A stretch of 64,000 nt of DNA from Bathynomus jamesi (GCA_023014485.1 JAJOZX010003205.1:7501-71500); one strand, 5' to 3'. Positions 43,261 through 57,953 are shown, numbered from the stretch's first letter. Notes: generated from the letters alone by a model not told the origin. Translations and numbers: made by a program.

Positions 43261-43632
43261 AAAATGATCGAAAAACTGGTACCAAACCTAAAACTAAACC
43301 CAATTACCTTAAACAACAGTGGAAAATAGGAAAGGCAGAATGTGTAGTGTTCCCAAAATAAAGGCCCGGCAAGGGACCTCCTCAGCACTGAAGAAAAATA
43401 ACTTGGTTATCACGGGGCCAAGACTTTTTAACCAGCTTCCAAAGGACCTCACAAACGTTACAGTGGTCAAAGTCGAAGTCTTCGAGAGAACACTAGATGC
43501 CTGGCTAATGACGGCGGTACCAGATGAGCCGGGTGTACCTGGCTATGTACGGTGGAGAGCGCAAGAAAGCAACTCGCTCCTCCACCAAGCCACACCTAGA
43601 GGCGGGGCAACCAGCTTGACCTTCGTGTGAAG
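43260..43632 (+). pseudogene. LINE ORF2 C-terminal tail
   Basis: The frame at 43,319-43,630 reads ENRKGRMCSVPKIKARQGTS, then NNLVITGPRLFNQLPKDLTN and VEVFERTLDAWLMTAVPDEP and GVPGYV, ending ATPRGGATSLTFV. This is the conserved end of many LINE reverse transcriptases (GPRLFN-LP, then a VPD-P-PGY segment). It lacks any reverse transcriptase motif, so it is a 5'-truncated LINE insertion whose upstream edge lies in a (TA)n tract at 43,258. The first 16 codons are duplicated at 44,405 in a chimeric repeat. Confidence 0.8.
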
Positions 43633-43639
43633 AGAGACC

Positions 43640-44250
43640 AACGCACGGAACAGCAACAAGGTTATATATATATTTATGAAACATCCTTTCCCTATGTCAT
43701 GCTATTTCTTAACTCCCATTCCAAGAGTCGTCGTTTTGGGCATGAGTTAGGTTAAACTATATTAAGTTAGGTTAAATTTAGTACAGATTAGGTTAATTCT
43801 ATAATTCTCAATTGGAGAATTCTTAATGCACTTTCGGACTGCAATGAGCAATTCTGGAATAATTTGAAGTGGAAAGTAATCATTTGTGTCCTTATTTCAA
43901 AGATTTGTTCTTATTTCAAAGATTTGTTCTTATTTTTGGCCTCAAATCTTATTTACAGTATTTTTATTTATTTCTTAATTTTTCAATTTTTCATTTGCCT
44001 AAAGTCAAGAAGCGGTCCAGGCAATGTTCTCACTGATGGGGGGGGGGGGGGGGGGGGGGGGGTATTTGTTTGGACGGGAGAAAAAGTTCAATTTTGTTGT
44101 TATTATTATCAAAATAAAATGTTAACGATATATCATGGTTATTCTTATTTTTGGGACGGAATTCTTATTTTTTGGATTTGAGATTCTGATTTTTATTTTT
44201 TAGACTTAAGAACCCTACATATACATGACTGTATTTAAGGTTGAATACAG
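43640..44250. other. AT-rich spacer with poly-G, no gene
   Basis: TTAGGTTAAA-type units at 43,744-43,795 and a poly-G run at 44,038-44,062. Confidence 0.65.
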
Positions 44251-44251
44251 T

Positions 44252-44299
<48 letters not shown>

Positions 44300-44510
44300 A
44301 GCAAAAACCACAGGGAAAAGGAAAAAAGAAACACGAAATCCGAGCGCTTTCGTGATAGATTCACATCTTCAAGGAAAAACAAATAATAGGACTGGAACAA
44401 CATTGGAAAATAGGAAAGGCAGAATGTGTAGTGTTCCCAAAATAAAGGCCCGAAAGCGCTCGGATTTCGTGTTTCTTTTTTCCTTTTCCCTGTGGTTGTT
44501 TGCTTATTAA
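44300..44510 (-). mobile_element. Penelope-like-type end, inverted pair with hammerhead-like core
   Basis: Arms ACCACAGGGAAAAGG...CGAAATCCGAGCGCTTTCG (44,306-44,352) and the complement (44,450-44,503) flank a centre containing 48 bp of LINE sequence. On the minus strand TTGAAGAT-GTGA-ATCTA-TCAC-GAAAGCGC (44,350-44,374) has the layout of a hammerhead ribozyme catalytic core, with one departure from the CTGANGA consensus. Hammerhead motifs are known in Penelope-like retroelements. No reverse transcriptase is present. Confidence 0.6.
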
Positions 44511-44539
44511 TAAGATCACGTGTTATTCTGTGATCTTAC

Positions 44540-44609
<70 letters not shown>

Positions 44610-45230
44610 ATTTTAGTTAAATTAACCAGGATCAATCACAGAGGGTTAGATATACTGCCCAAAGGTTTTTTGCGTTTACTAATTCAGGGTATTTTCATGG
44701 AGGCCTCGTCTTCCTGTTGTTTATAGGGAAAAAATGCAAGCTCTGTGATCTCATTAAGTGTTACATGCAAAGCCTGAACACTATCTATGTAATCATGTAA
44801 ATTTTATTCTTGTCTCCTTCGTCTGTTAAAATTAGGTCAGATGAACACGTACGTATATTCAGGCAACCGTCTCGTCCATTAGATCTACCTTTGGGTTAAG
44901 CATAAAAATTACAGGTTGGGAGGTTATCTTTAATTAATTACCATGTCCTGGTTAAAATGCGGGTCCGTATAAAGTAGGTGTTTATAGCGATATAGTACCA
45001 GAATAGTTAATAAGTGAAGTAAAATACAGAGTATCCTCCAAACAAAAGTCTCTCGCGAGATATTTATGTAGAGAACATTTAACTATAGAGACTTTCAGTA
45101 GAGTGCTCTTGTTTGCTGGGTGCTTGCTGGGTGTTTGCTTGAACGTGTAATGACTCCTAGTCTAACTACCCTAATGTAACTTACATTAATCTAATTATTA
45201 AAGGCATATGTTTATAACCGAGGTAACTAA
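44511..45230. other. (TA)n(GA)n then unremarkable DNA
   Basis: (TA)n 44,541-44,579 and (GA)n 44,579-44,604. No gene. Confidence 0.6.
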
Positions 45231-45734
45231 CTAATGGTTCGCGGGCCGCATCCGGCCTTTAAGGGAATTTTGGCATGCCCCCGGACTCAAAATATTTGGT
45301 GGAAAATTCCAGACAAATAAATAAATTAGCTTCCGCAGAGCTCGCAGAACATCCTCAGTGGCACTCTTTTATTACAAGTGCCATTCTTTTACCATTATTG
45401 GCACGATTACATTGTAGTGTGATAAGTGATAACAGTTATCTCACTTTTGACGGATATGCATTTTCTGGATTATTAATAATATTATTATTAATATTATTAT
45501 TATTATTATCATTAATGAATTTTAAACTCTTGTTTTACTATGGAGGGTCGGCCCTAGACCGTTGGGGGGGGGGGGGGGGAGAAAGTGGCCCCACAAGCAA
45601 ACAGTAGTTTATTTTCTCTGGTCTACAAGAAGTGTGGTTGGGAATTTGGCTGAATTTGATTTATATTAATTTTTGTCGTGTTCTTTTAAAAAAACAACAA
45701 CAACCATTTTATTTAATTTGAACAAAAACGTTGT
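45231..45734. other. hAT-end-like fragment and low-complexity DNA
   Basis: GGTTCGCGGGCCGCATCCGG (45,236) resembles hAT ends; ATT runs at 45,480-45,510 and poly-G at 45,565-45,579. No gene. Confidence 0.4.
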
Positions 45735-45742
45735 TTGAATTT

Positions 45743-45945
45743 GGAGCTATTGAAGAATGGGGACCCCAGCCTTCTTTAGTTAGTTTTATAAGGCTAACTA
45801 ACGAAAATATTACGACCTAACCTAACCAATCGTCAAGGGCGTACAGTTAACCTAACGATTGGTTAGGTTAGGTCGTGATATTTTCGTTAGTTAGCCTTAT
45901 AAGCCTAACTAAAGAAGGCTGGGGTCCCTATTCTTCAATAGCTCC
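45743..45945. mobile_element. Palindromic MITE P1, second copy (203 bp)
   Basis: Same ends and inner arms as 15,998-16,200, equal length. TTGAATTT lies on both sides (45,735-45,742 and 45,946-45,953), a perfect 8-bp duplication. Confidence 0.93.
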
Positions 45946-46231
45946 TTGAATTTTAGACAAACAAAGTACTACATTCAAAATTACGATGTTCAGATTTGTT
46001 AAAATTAAACAAAATAAATGATGTTACTTCACATAAATTTTATTTGTTTACATTAAACACGTATAAGATAACATTAAAATGAAAGTTAATCCTTCTCAAA
46101 TTTCCCGCATGAACTGAAACCCCAATTCCAAGTAAATCTAACCTCAAATGTTTGTTTAAATTAAACAAAATTTATTAAACAAAAAATAATATAATTTATT
46201 AATTTAATTCAATTTTAACAAAAGTTGTTTT

Positions 46232-46511
46232 GGTACTTGTAGGTTATCTCCCCCCCACCAATTTTGACAGAATATTTTTGTTAAAACTAACGAAAATATC
46301 ACGACTTAACCTAACCAATTATCAAGGACGTACAGTTGATCTATTAGTAAATAGTAAATACTATTCCAGAAACAAACAATGTTATAATTAATAATAGATC
46401 AACTGTACGCCCTTGATAATTGGTTATGTTAAGTCGTGATATTTTCGTTAGTTTTACAAAAATATTCTGTCAAAATTGGTGGTGGGGGGGGGGAGATAAC
46501 CTACAAGTACC
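46232..46511. mobile_element. Palindromic MITE P4 (280 bp)
   Basis: Ends GGTACTTGTAGGTTATCTCC and its complement. GTTGTTTT occurs at 46,224-46,231 and 46,512-46,519, a perfect 8-bp duplication. The inner arm carries AAAACTAACGAAAATATCAC and CTTAACCTAACCAATTATCA, i.e. the P1/P2 core, then CGTACAGTTGATCTATTA. Confidence 0.92.
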
Positions 46512-46828
46512 GTTGTTTTTTTAATAATGAAGACATTAACTTAACTTCGTTAGTGTAAAACCCAAATTAATTTTTTTGGTTTAAATTAAACAAAAAGGTT
46601 TACTTTTTGTTCTTTTTTTTGCTGCTGCTGCTGCTGCTACACAAGGTTCAATGAACGCGAAGGATGTTCATGCAGGGAATCATTGGAAGAACTGCCGTAC
46701 GGTGAAGATCACGTGACAAATAAGGACACTCGTACGACTAAACTAAGACCGTCCTGAAGAAGACGTGTCTTACGCATTCAAGATAGTCGATGGAAAAATT
46801 GATTCTAAAAATTAGTAATTTAAAGATT

Positions 46829-46874
<46 letters not shown>

Positions 46875-46876
46875 AG

Positions 46877-47145
46877 ATATGCGCCTCGGTGGTGTAGTGG
46901 TTAGCGTCGCTGACTACGAATCCATCGGCCCCAGGTTCGAGACCCAACGGCAGCCGGCGCGCAGCAAAACCCAGCTGTTCATCCTTTCACACGATAAAGA
47001 AAGTGGTTGGTAGATAAATAGGTGGCCTAGTGGTTAAGACACTGGGCTGCTGATGGGGCGTGGTTCGGATTTCACGTTAAACTGTAGGTCTAAGGTGAAG
47101 TGAAAAGCTTGACCTTCGTCAAAATGAACAATTCGGGCGGAAGCT
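46877..47145 (+). mobile_element. tRNA-derived SINE family A, near-complete
   Basis: Head 1: CGGTGGTGTAGTGGTTAGCG with B-box GGTTCGAGACC. Linker: AGCTGTTCATCCTTTCACA. Head 2: GGTGGCCTAGTGGTTAAGAC, but its B-box region is deleted. Tail: CTTGACCTTCGTCAAAATGA, CAATTCGGGCGGAAGC, then (TG)n. Confidence 0.87.
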
Positions 47146-47149
47146 AACC

Positions 47150-48616
47150 AAAGGTGTGTGTGTGTGTGTGTGTGTGTATACTGTATATATATATATAACG
47201 AAAATTAAATAATATATATTAAGTATTTTAAGAACAACTTTCCTAATTCCTTTAGAAAATATCTTCATATTAATTTCTCCGAAAACCGTTTTCATAAGAA
47301 CGCTGTTCTCAGGTGAAATCATCCGAGCTTTGCAAATAACACAATGGAGACCCAGTTCTGTCATTAAATTGTGTTTATATATATGCTTCTACAACAATAC
47401 ACAAGGTTAGATTACTATAACTACGCTTCCACACACACACACACACGCACACATACACACGGGCTGGAATTAAACAAGTATACAAACTACAGCTATATAT
47501 ATACAGTAGGTGTATGTTTGGTGCAATTTATCGCACTGGTTTTAAATTTATATTCAACTTAATTCAGGTCTCAGTAATATATATATATATATATATATAC
47601 ACGTCGTTGGTGGAGTTAGTGGACACCATGTTTAAGAAAAGGCGAGCGCTGAGACCCACACACCAAAAGATTTCGAATTCGTGGATCGACTTTTGTATGG
47701 AACGTTATACAGATATAGAGAGTTCATATGTGTATATATTAGTGAGATTATTTGATTTTAGTAAACTTGAATTAAATCGCGGATTCCACGCTAAACTGAA
47801 GGTACATAGGTCCCCGTTCGCAAGAACGTAGTACGCAACTTCATACACGAAACGTAAATTGTATACACGATCATATACAGTGCCTCAAAAGATATATGCG
47901 CAGAATAATCGCACATATGTATGGAAAATTATATATATATATATTATATATATATATATATCTATATATGATACGAGGGGAGGATGTAAGAGGGTGTGTG
48001 TAAAAGCTTAATGATAATAGGTTGCGTCATATAAATGTAATAACATGGAGGCATCAACCGTCAGACGGATGTTCCAATTTTAACTTCCTTTATACACTCT
48101 TAAAACTCCCTTCAGCTATATATATATATATATATATATAAAAAGCACATTTACGTATGGTGTTGAGGCAAATTTTTGCAGCCCGTCAATTTAATAAAAA
48201 ATTTTAGGGTTTGTATAATAAAATTAAGCCTACAGGTCTACTTCTTCCTAAACACTGTAACTCTATATTTATAATTACAACTGTAACCATAAGAACTGTA
48301 TAGAGAAACGTTGCAATAAGAAAGTTGCATACATTGTAGACTGTATATCAAGCATGCGCGCATACTACTGCATAGTGACAAAACATGAAACTTCGATGCA
48401 TTGGAAAAAAGTGATTTTGCGCGCATTTCTCGTGTCTTTTTGTATTCTAAACAGCTGTTAAAATCACGCGTAGATACAAAATGTATCGAAACATTTGTTT
48501 ACGTGGAATTAATGAATCCGTGATGACGTAAAGACAAAGGAACATTAAATACAGACGGCTGCTTCAAACACCTTTATCAAGTGGTGTTATACTGGAACAA
48601 AAAGACGGACAAACGA

Positions 48617-48683
<67 letters not shown>

Positions 48684-48824
48684 CACAAAATTCTACATGT
48701 TGATAATTAACATATTTTTAGGTGTTCCTAATTAGCAATATCTGTTTAATAATATTTTAATTGATGTCATGAAGTGACTCAGATTTGCAGCATCATCAAG
48801 CACGCTTGGGCTACATACTGCATC

Positions 48825-48872
<48 letters not shown>

Positions 48873-49060
48873 CAATCGGCGCATTCATAGCTTAAGTAAA
48901 AGAATGAAAAGTAAAATTGAACATTATACATTAAATATATTTTTTAATATAAAAATTGAAGCAAAATGAGAAATTTTAGTAACGAAACGCTTTTGTGTTT
49001 ATTTCTCATCAATTACGAAAGCCTAATAAGAAAAAATATATTCACAACTATATATTATTG
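47150..49060. other. AT-rich DNA with many microsatellites, no gene
   Basis: (TG)n 47,155-47,177; (CA)n 47,431-47,458; (TA)n at 47,578-47,600, 47,930-47,968, 48,117-48,140, 48,619-48,661, 48,831-48,870; (GA)n 48,662-48,683. ORFs at 47,514-47,831 lack recognisable content. Confidence 0.7.
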
Positions 49061-49061
49061 A

Positions 49062-49180
49062 ATGAAATACATGATAGCGAAGGACTGCCTAGACAAAAAA
49101 TACTCGACCTAAAAATTAAGCGCTTTCGGCTTGCAAAGGACCTCCTCTTCGAACTAAGTTTTAAATAAAGCATAGATAAA
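49062..49180 (-). mobile_element. Penelope-like-type end with degenerate hammerhead-like core
   Basis: On the minus strand: GAAGAGGAGGTCCTTTGCAA then GCCGAAAGCGCTTAATTTTT and AGGTCGAGTA. The GAAAGCGCTT segment matches the loci at 44,300 and 54,110. The first core box is degraded. Confidence 0.5.
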
Positions 49181-49218
49181 GTTAAATTATGTTTAAAAAG
49201 ACACGCAGTTAAAATATA

Positions 49219-49436
49219 CAGGGTGTTTCAGGTCGACCCTAGAAATATGGAAAAGAAACACTTCATATTATTTACAAAATTACTATGACAAACTTCAAAT
49301 ACCAAATACCAAATACAAAATACAAATTCCGGAATTTATAGTCTGTATTTGGTATTTGAAGTTTGTCATAGTAACTCCTTAAACTAATATGAAGTGTTTC
49401 TTTTCCATATTTCTAGGATTGACCTGAAACACCCTG
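49219..49436. mobile_element. Palindromic mariner-type MITE (218 bp)
   Basis: CAGGGTGTTTCAGGTCGACC and its near-complement at the right, TA outside both. Arms of about 100 bp match through AAAAGAAACACTTCATATTA and TATGACAAACTTCAAATACC. Confidence 0.9.
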
Positions 49437-49640
49437 TATTTACAAGTATAATAATGTTTAATGTTCGTCTCTGTGTATGGAAGTTTGAGGCCTGATAAAT
49501 GATCAATCCTAATTGCAGACTTTAAACTATACACACTTGGAATCATTTTCCTTGTAGACTTTGATAAGATGTTGAACAATAATCGCAAAAAGGCTTATTT
49601 GTTCCTTGTTTGCTACGTAAATTTTAATTTTCCTTGCAGT

Positions 49641-49689
<49 letters not shown>

Positions 49690-49692
<3 letters not shown>

Positions 49693-49855
49693 GATGAATT
49701 TCACAATTAAACACGTGAAATGAATGAATGATGCAAACCCACAAGGAAAAAGAAAAACGATTCCAAGGGTCTTTCGTGTATTCAGAGCTACACCTCGTCA
49801 GGGAAAGGCCTTGGAATCGTTTTTCTTTTTCCTTGTGGGTTTGCATCATATATAT
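49690..49855 (-). mobile_element. Penelope-like-type end with hammerhead-like core
   Basis: An outer stem of about 15 bp (AAACGATTCCAAGG with its complement) encloses, on the minus strand, CTGACGAG, stem GTGTA/TACAC with loop GCTCTGAA, then GAAA. This is the exact CUGANGA...GAAA hammerhead core. CCTTGTGGGTTTGCATCAT follows, and CACGTGTTTAATTGTGAAAT lies near the (TA)n tract. A cleavage triplet and third stem were not identified. Confidence 0.65.
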
Positions 49856-49879
49856 ATATATAGATATATATATATATAT

Positions 49880-49985
49880 GTTAACACAGACCGTGCATGG
49901 AACAAGGAACTCTTCTGGGAAAATTAAATCCACTATAGTCCGAATAAGTAATGGTAATGACAAATACCATAGTTTTTTTTTCATG
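49880..49985 (+). repeat. Repeat family T, partial copy
   Basis: ACACAGACCGTGCATGGAAC, then GAACTCTTCTGGGAAAATTA and CCACTATAGTCCGAATAAG match 20,803-20,900. (TA)n lies on both sides; that at 50,000-50,060 is about 60 bp. Confidence 0.75.
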
Positions 49986-49987
49986 AT

Positions 49988-50064
<77 letters not shown>

Positions 50065-50066
<2 letters not shown>

Positions 50067-50650
50067 TACATAATTGACAATGTATAAGTTTTGGAACACC
50101 TGTATGTTGGCTGAAACGAGACAAACTGTATGAGTTGATAATATCAACATTTGTGAGGAAATTATAAAAAAAATAAGAAAATGTTGAGAATGTGTTGTTT
50201 TATAGACCACAAATTCCAGTGTTACCAACCGAAAGGGTTTCAATACTCTGGGATTAGTCTGAAAAAAATAGTTTTATCCATATCCATCGGAGGGACAACA
50301 CCAGTACATCGACATTGTAAAAAACTAACCTAACCTAGCGTAACCTTACCTAACCTGACCTAATTTAATCTAACCCACAGTATCCTTGTCGATGGAATGT
50401 CAAGTCGAACAGAATGTTGTCGTAATCCCGATAAAACGACCAATTTGTGATTTGACTGCGAAGAATGTATAATATTCGCGTAAGACTTTCGTTAAAGCAT
50501 CTGAGTTTGATCTTAACCTATCAAAATATTTTAGGACAATTTTCTGATAATAATTTTGCTTTTAGCTGCAGTTATGAAGAAGATAAACGTGGCAAAACCC
50601 ATACAGACTTTGGTGGAGACTGCAATGAAAACTTATTTCCTCGAAATATA
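50065..50650. other. Spacer with CCTAA-like block, no gene
   Basis: AACTAACCTAACCTAGCGTA and similar at 50,325-50,372. A 72-codon ORF at 50,465-50,683 is unrecognised and runs into a SINE. Confidence 0.5.
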
Positions 50651-50652
50651 AG

Positions 50653-51162
50653 ACTACGGCGTGACCAGTGTCGTAAGTTCTAGAGGTGGAAAGAGTACCA
50701 AAACGAGTACCAGTACGATTAAGAGTACCGTATTTTTTGAATGGTCGAGTACGGTTCTTTTAGTGTTCGATTACGAGTACGCGTGTAAGAGTGTGGTTTC
50801 AAACTTTAACTAGTGCTTGGCTACAACTTGTAGCCAAGCACTAGTTAAAGTGCTTGGTTAAAATGCTTGGTTAAAGTGCTTGGCTACAACTTGTAGCCAA
50901 GCAGCAGTTAAAGTTTGAAACCACACTCACTCTTACACGCGTACTCGTACTCGAACACTGATAAAACCTTATTCGACCACTCAAAAAATACGGTACTCTT
51001 AATCGTACTGGTACTCGTTTTGGTACTCGTTTTGGTACTTCTTCCACCTCTAAACTCGTAACACCGCTTCCCATCAATCAGCAAAGTTAAGCGAAATTGA
51101 GTTTGGGTAGCATTTGTACGGAAACCGTCTTCTGCTTCCAGATTATGTAGCGAATCGTGGTT
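50653..51162 (+). mobile_element. 5S rRNA-derived SINE interrupted by a foldback MITE
   Basis: ACTACGGCGTGACCAGTGTC (50,653) is the start of the 5S-like head. It resumes after the insert with AACACCGCTTCCCATCAATC, AGCAAAGTTAAGCG and the usual tail GATTATGTAGCGAATCGTGG. With the insert removed, head and tail are colinear with the other copies. Confidence 0.8.
50677..51049. mobile_element. Foldback MITE inside the SINE (~373 bp)
   Basis: Arms TAGAGGTGGAAAGAGTACCA ... and complement, through GAGTACCGTATTTTTTGA and GTAAGAGTGTGGTTTCAAAC. The centre has several AGTGCTTGGCTACAACTTGT inverted units. TCGTAA occurs at both edges, perhaps a decayed 8-bp duplication. Confidence 0.8.
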
Positions 51163-51169
51163 CCAATAT

Positions 51170-51280
51170 TACTTATTTTCAATATTAATCCTTAAATAAC
51201 TGATGTTTAGACGAGATTGTGAATGAATTTTCTATAAAAGGCATAACTCTTCAGAATTTATATTTTTATCCATACATGGG

Positions 51281-51312
<32 letters not shown>

Positions 51313-51357
51313 ATATATAATAATATAATATTATATATAATATATATGTATGTATAT

Positions 51358-51416
<59 letters not shown>

Positions 51417-51600
51417 CTTAAGATTTTTATGACTATAGTTTTATTGACCAAATAATTGAACCCCAATAATTTTGAGTTTGATTTTGATTTTGGTTCTCTT
51501 CTTTCTCTATGGTGATGAAGGGGAAGGAGGGGGCGGTTTTGCGGGCATTCGCCCTTGGCCCCTCCTTCCTGCATAAGAAAAATATAAATGAGCTTTATAA
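51170..51600. repeat. (TA)n tract plus partial palindrome repeat
   Basis: (TA)n and variants 51,283-51,415, then TATAGTTTTATTGACC and AATAATTGAACCCC, a single arm of the repeat at 8,022-8,255. Confidence 0.7.
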
Positions 51601-51700
51601 ACAGGTTTTTCTTATTAGGTTTTGAACAAATGTTCAGGATTGACCTGTGTTCGACCCCTCTGTAGCACCGCCTCATTTCAGGGGTTTTTATGGAACCCAC
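51600..51700 (-). repeat. Repeat U, copy 2
   Basis: GAACAAATGTTCAGGATTGA and CTGTGTTCGACCCC match 21,031-21,066 in reverse. Confidence 0.55.
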
Positions 51701-51714
51701 TCATCTATGAACGA

Positions 51715-51910
51715 ACGGAAGGATGAATAGCTGGGGTCGGTGGATTCGTAGTCAGCGATATAATCAGTCAGGAGGCCAGAAACTGGCACAGCGCTCAGGC
51801 CAACTAATGCTGCCCATTACTCTAATTCCTGTAATATTATTAACAGAGTCGAACCCCCGACCTCAGCGTCTTCATTTCGGTAACGGTGCTACCTATTGAG
51901 CTACGGACAT
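51715..51910 (-). mobile_element. SINE A head fragment joined to SINE B copy 2
   Basis: 51,730-51,760 (GGTCGGTGGATTCGTAGTCA) is the family A head; from 51,768 it becomes family B (GGAGGCCAGAAACTGGCACA, GCGCTCAGGCC, and B-box GGTTCGAC in reverse), ending with A-box-like GTAGCTCAATAGGTAGCACC on the minus strand. Confidence 0.75.
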
Positions 51911-51915
51911 ACACG

Positions 51916-51953
<38 letters not shown>

Positions 51954-52605
51954 CATATGGACCAACTAGATCTAAATTTGCTTCTGTTAAAACAGCTCCG
52001 AAAGCATTTTGTATCTGTGCCTCCTGCGCATGTTATTTAGCTTGCTGGGAGAACTAAGGGCTTCTAAAGGCGGCTCTGGACGGATTTGGTCTTGATACTT
52101 AAAGGATATAATGGCAACAACCCTCAAATGATTCCTTTTATTTATTAAATAATTATATTTTAAATTTCACGATGAATAAATACGCTTTCAGTGAGTTAAA
52201 ATGGACCAAAAACCTGAAAACTCTAAATTCTATCGTACTTCCATTATCACACGAATATCGGTCCTTTTAGTCAAAAGAATTAAAAATATCATTGCAAAAT
52301 AAAACAAAGTCCGCATTGAAGCCTGAATGAAGTGATAATAATTGCTGGTTGCAAAAATTATGGTAGAGAAATAGCCTAAAACCCCTTGTAAATATTGAGG
52401 TTCCCATATCAAATATGATAACTTACTAGGTAGACAGTTTTCTTAGCAATAGGGATACTCGTCAGAAGGTTTGGAGAAAACAATACCGTTGTTTGCCGCT
52501 AATGTTTCATTAAGAGTGTTTGGTTATATTAACATTTATTAATAACTAGAAAGTATGAACGTCATATCTTAGCATTATGTTTGGTAATAGTTACGACATA
52601 TTTTA
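51911..52605. other. (CA)n, then nothing recognised
   Basis: (CA)n at 51,919-51,944. No gene in the remainder. Confidence 0.55.
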
Positions 52606-52611
52606 TATTAT

Positions 52612-52810
52612 CTGTATTGAGTGAGCAGGGTCGGAAATTGGCACGGCGGTAAAGTCTGACGAATGAGACCCATTACACGCGCTAACTTCTGGATTATTAT
52701 TATTATTAGCGCCGTCAGGGATCGAACCCCGACCTCAATATCTTCACTTGGCTTGTATAGGGAAATGGTGTTACGAACTGAGTCACGAGCCATGGCTATT
52801 GTCCATATTG
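52612..52810 (-). mobile_element. tRNA-derived SINE family B, copy 3
   Basis: Minus strand: GGCTCGTGACTCAGTTCGTA (A-box side), GAGGTCGGGGTTCGATCCCT (B-box), then AATAATAATCCAGAAGTTAG, and GCCAATTTCCGACCC at the end. Confidence 0.75.
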
Positions 52811-52814
52811 GTGC

Positions 52815-54105
<1,291 letters not shown>

Positions 54106-54107
54106 AT

Positions 54108-54228
54108 GTACTTCAGCGTTCCTGAGGATGTCATTAGACGAAAGCGCTTGAGCACCATTCTGTGTTTCCTTTCCTTCGTGGTTTTATTCATCATAAATAT
54201 TTTTCACGTGTTACTTTCGTGAAATAAT

Positions 54229-54240
<12 letters not shown>
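54108..54240 (+). mobile_element. Penelope-like-type end with hammerhead-like core
   Basis: CTGAGGA (54,122), GTC-ATTA-GAC stem-loop, GAAA (54,140) form the hammerhead core layout, followed by GCGCTTGAGC. Downstream TTCCTTCGTGGTTTTATTCA and CACGTGTTACTTTCGTGAAA lead into (TA)n at 54,234. Confidence 0.65.
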
Positions 54241-56760
<2,520 letters not shown>

Positions 56761-56764
56761 CACT

Positions 56765-57180
56765 ATAAAATAACGTGAAAAGCAAGCAAGGAAGGAGAAG
56801 CTATCTGAAGCGAAATTCTCTCTTTCTGTCTGCTTTTGCTTTCAGCTGACAGTTCTAGTCGTTATTGACAGAAGGCTTTTAAATTGAGAACCTTCGAGGC
56901 TACGGAGCACCTCTTCTGCACTTCCTTCGTCAGCCTGAAAGGGCAGTTAGTGTCGACGCTTCGTCACTGTCCGTCTGCAGATGATGGTGCAGTCGTGTGG
57001 TGCTGCAGAGCGAATGCGCGCACGTCCTCTCGCTTTTCACGTCCACTGGCGAGTGATAACAACACACCAGCGAACTTCGCCTAAAAGGACCCGTACGAGA
57101 CGACCCGCTTCTCAAAATGACCCGGTTGGCGGGGAACCCAATCCGACAGTTTGACTCTACGCGATTTTACATCGCCGTCT
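56765..57180 (+). other. Single-copy GC-richer stretch after a TATA-like box
   Basis: ACTATAAAATAACG at 56,762-56,775 is a TATA-like box. From 56,880 to 57,150 base composition rises and CG dinucleotides are frequent. A 66-codon frame (56,884-57,084) has no domain. It could be a first exon or a promoter region, but no splice structure can be shown. Confidence 0.3.
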
Positions 57181-57945
57181 TTAGTAATAACACGTACTAA
57201 AATGTACTTTCCTACGAAGGTACTGATAAATACAGTAAATCTGAGATAAGCTGTTCAGATTTATTGATTTTTTCTTTAATAGCTATAGCATGCAAAGGCA
57301 ATTTGTCGAGTAAAAACTTCAGATAAGGACAATCTTTATTCTTTACTGACTGCAAATTTCATTTGTACTGATGGAATAATGAGTGAATCTTCAAAATACA
57401 CATACATTTTACACTTTACATACATTGTCACAATTTGGTGAATGTAAAATAATATAAAATTTACATTCAGTGTAAATAATTGCATATAATTTTGTGATAG
57501 TGATTTAATACAAAAATATAATATAATAATATATAGGGACCTCTATATATATATTTTTTTTTTCTTAAAATATTTAATATATAAAACACACACACACACA
57601 CATATATTAATTAAAAAATTTCTTTAAACTAACTAACGTAATTAATTAAATTAATCAAAATAATTAAAATAATTAAAATAATTAAAATGGCATATGATAA
57701 TATTCAAAATCAAATCTACGGAGAACTGAAGAAAAGTTTAAACTGCCAATATGACGTTGTTAAATTATATATATAGGCAAAATGCCCTTGTAGAGTGCGT
57801 GCATACAAGGGTCGTTAAACAAAATACAACATTTACAACAGGACAAAATATTAATTCAGTACCTATATGATTTACTATAGGAAAAAACCTTAAAAATATA
57901 AGCTGCCCAAAATATACAAAAAAAATTTTTACATTTTATTTGATG
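57181..57945. other. AT-rich spacer, nothing recognised
   Basis: (CA)n at 57,588-57,602; otherwise no signal. Confidence 0.6.
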
Positions 57946-57953
57946 GTTATCAG

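Noticed and set aside
56884..57084. 66-codon ORF in the GC-richer stretch as a gene
   Set aside because: No domain, no demonstrable splice sites; reported only as a possible exon region.
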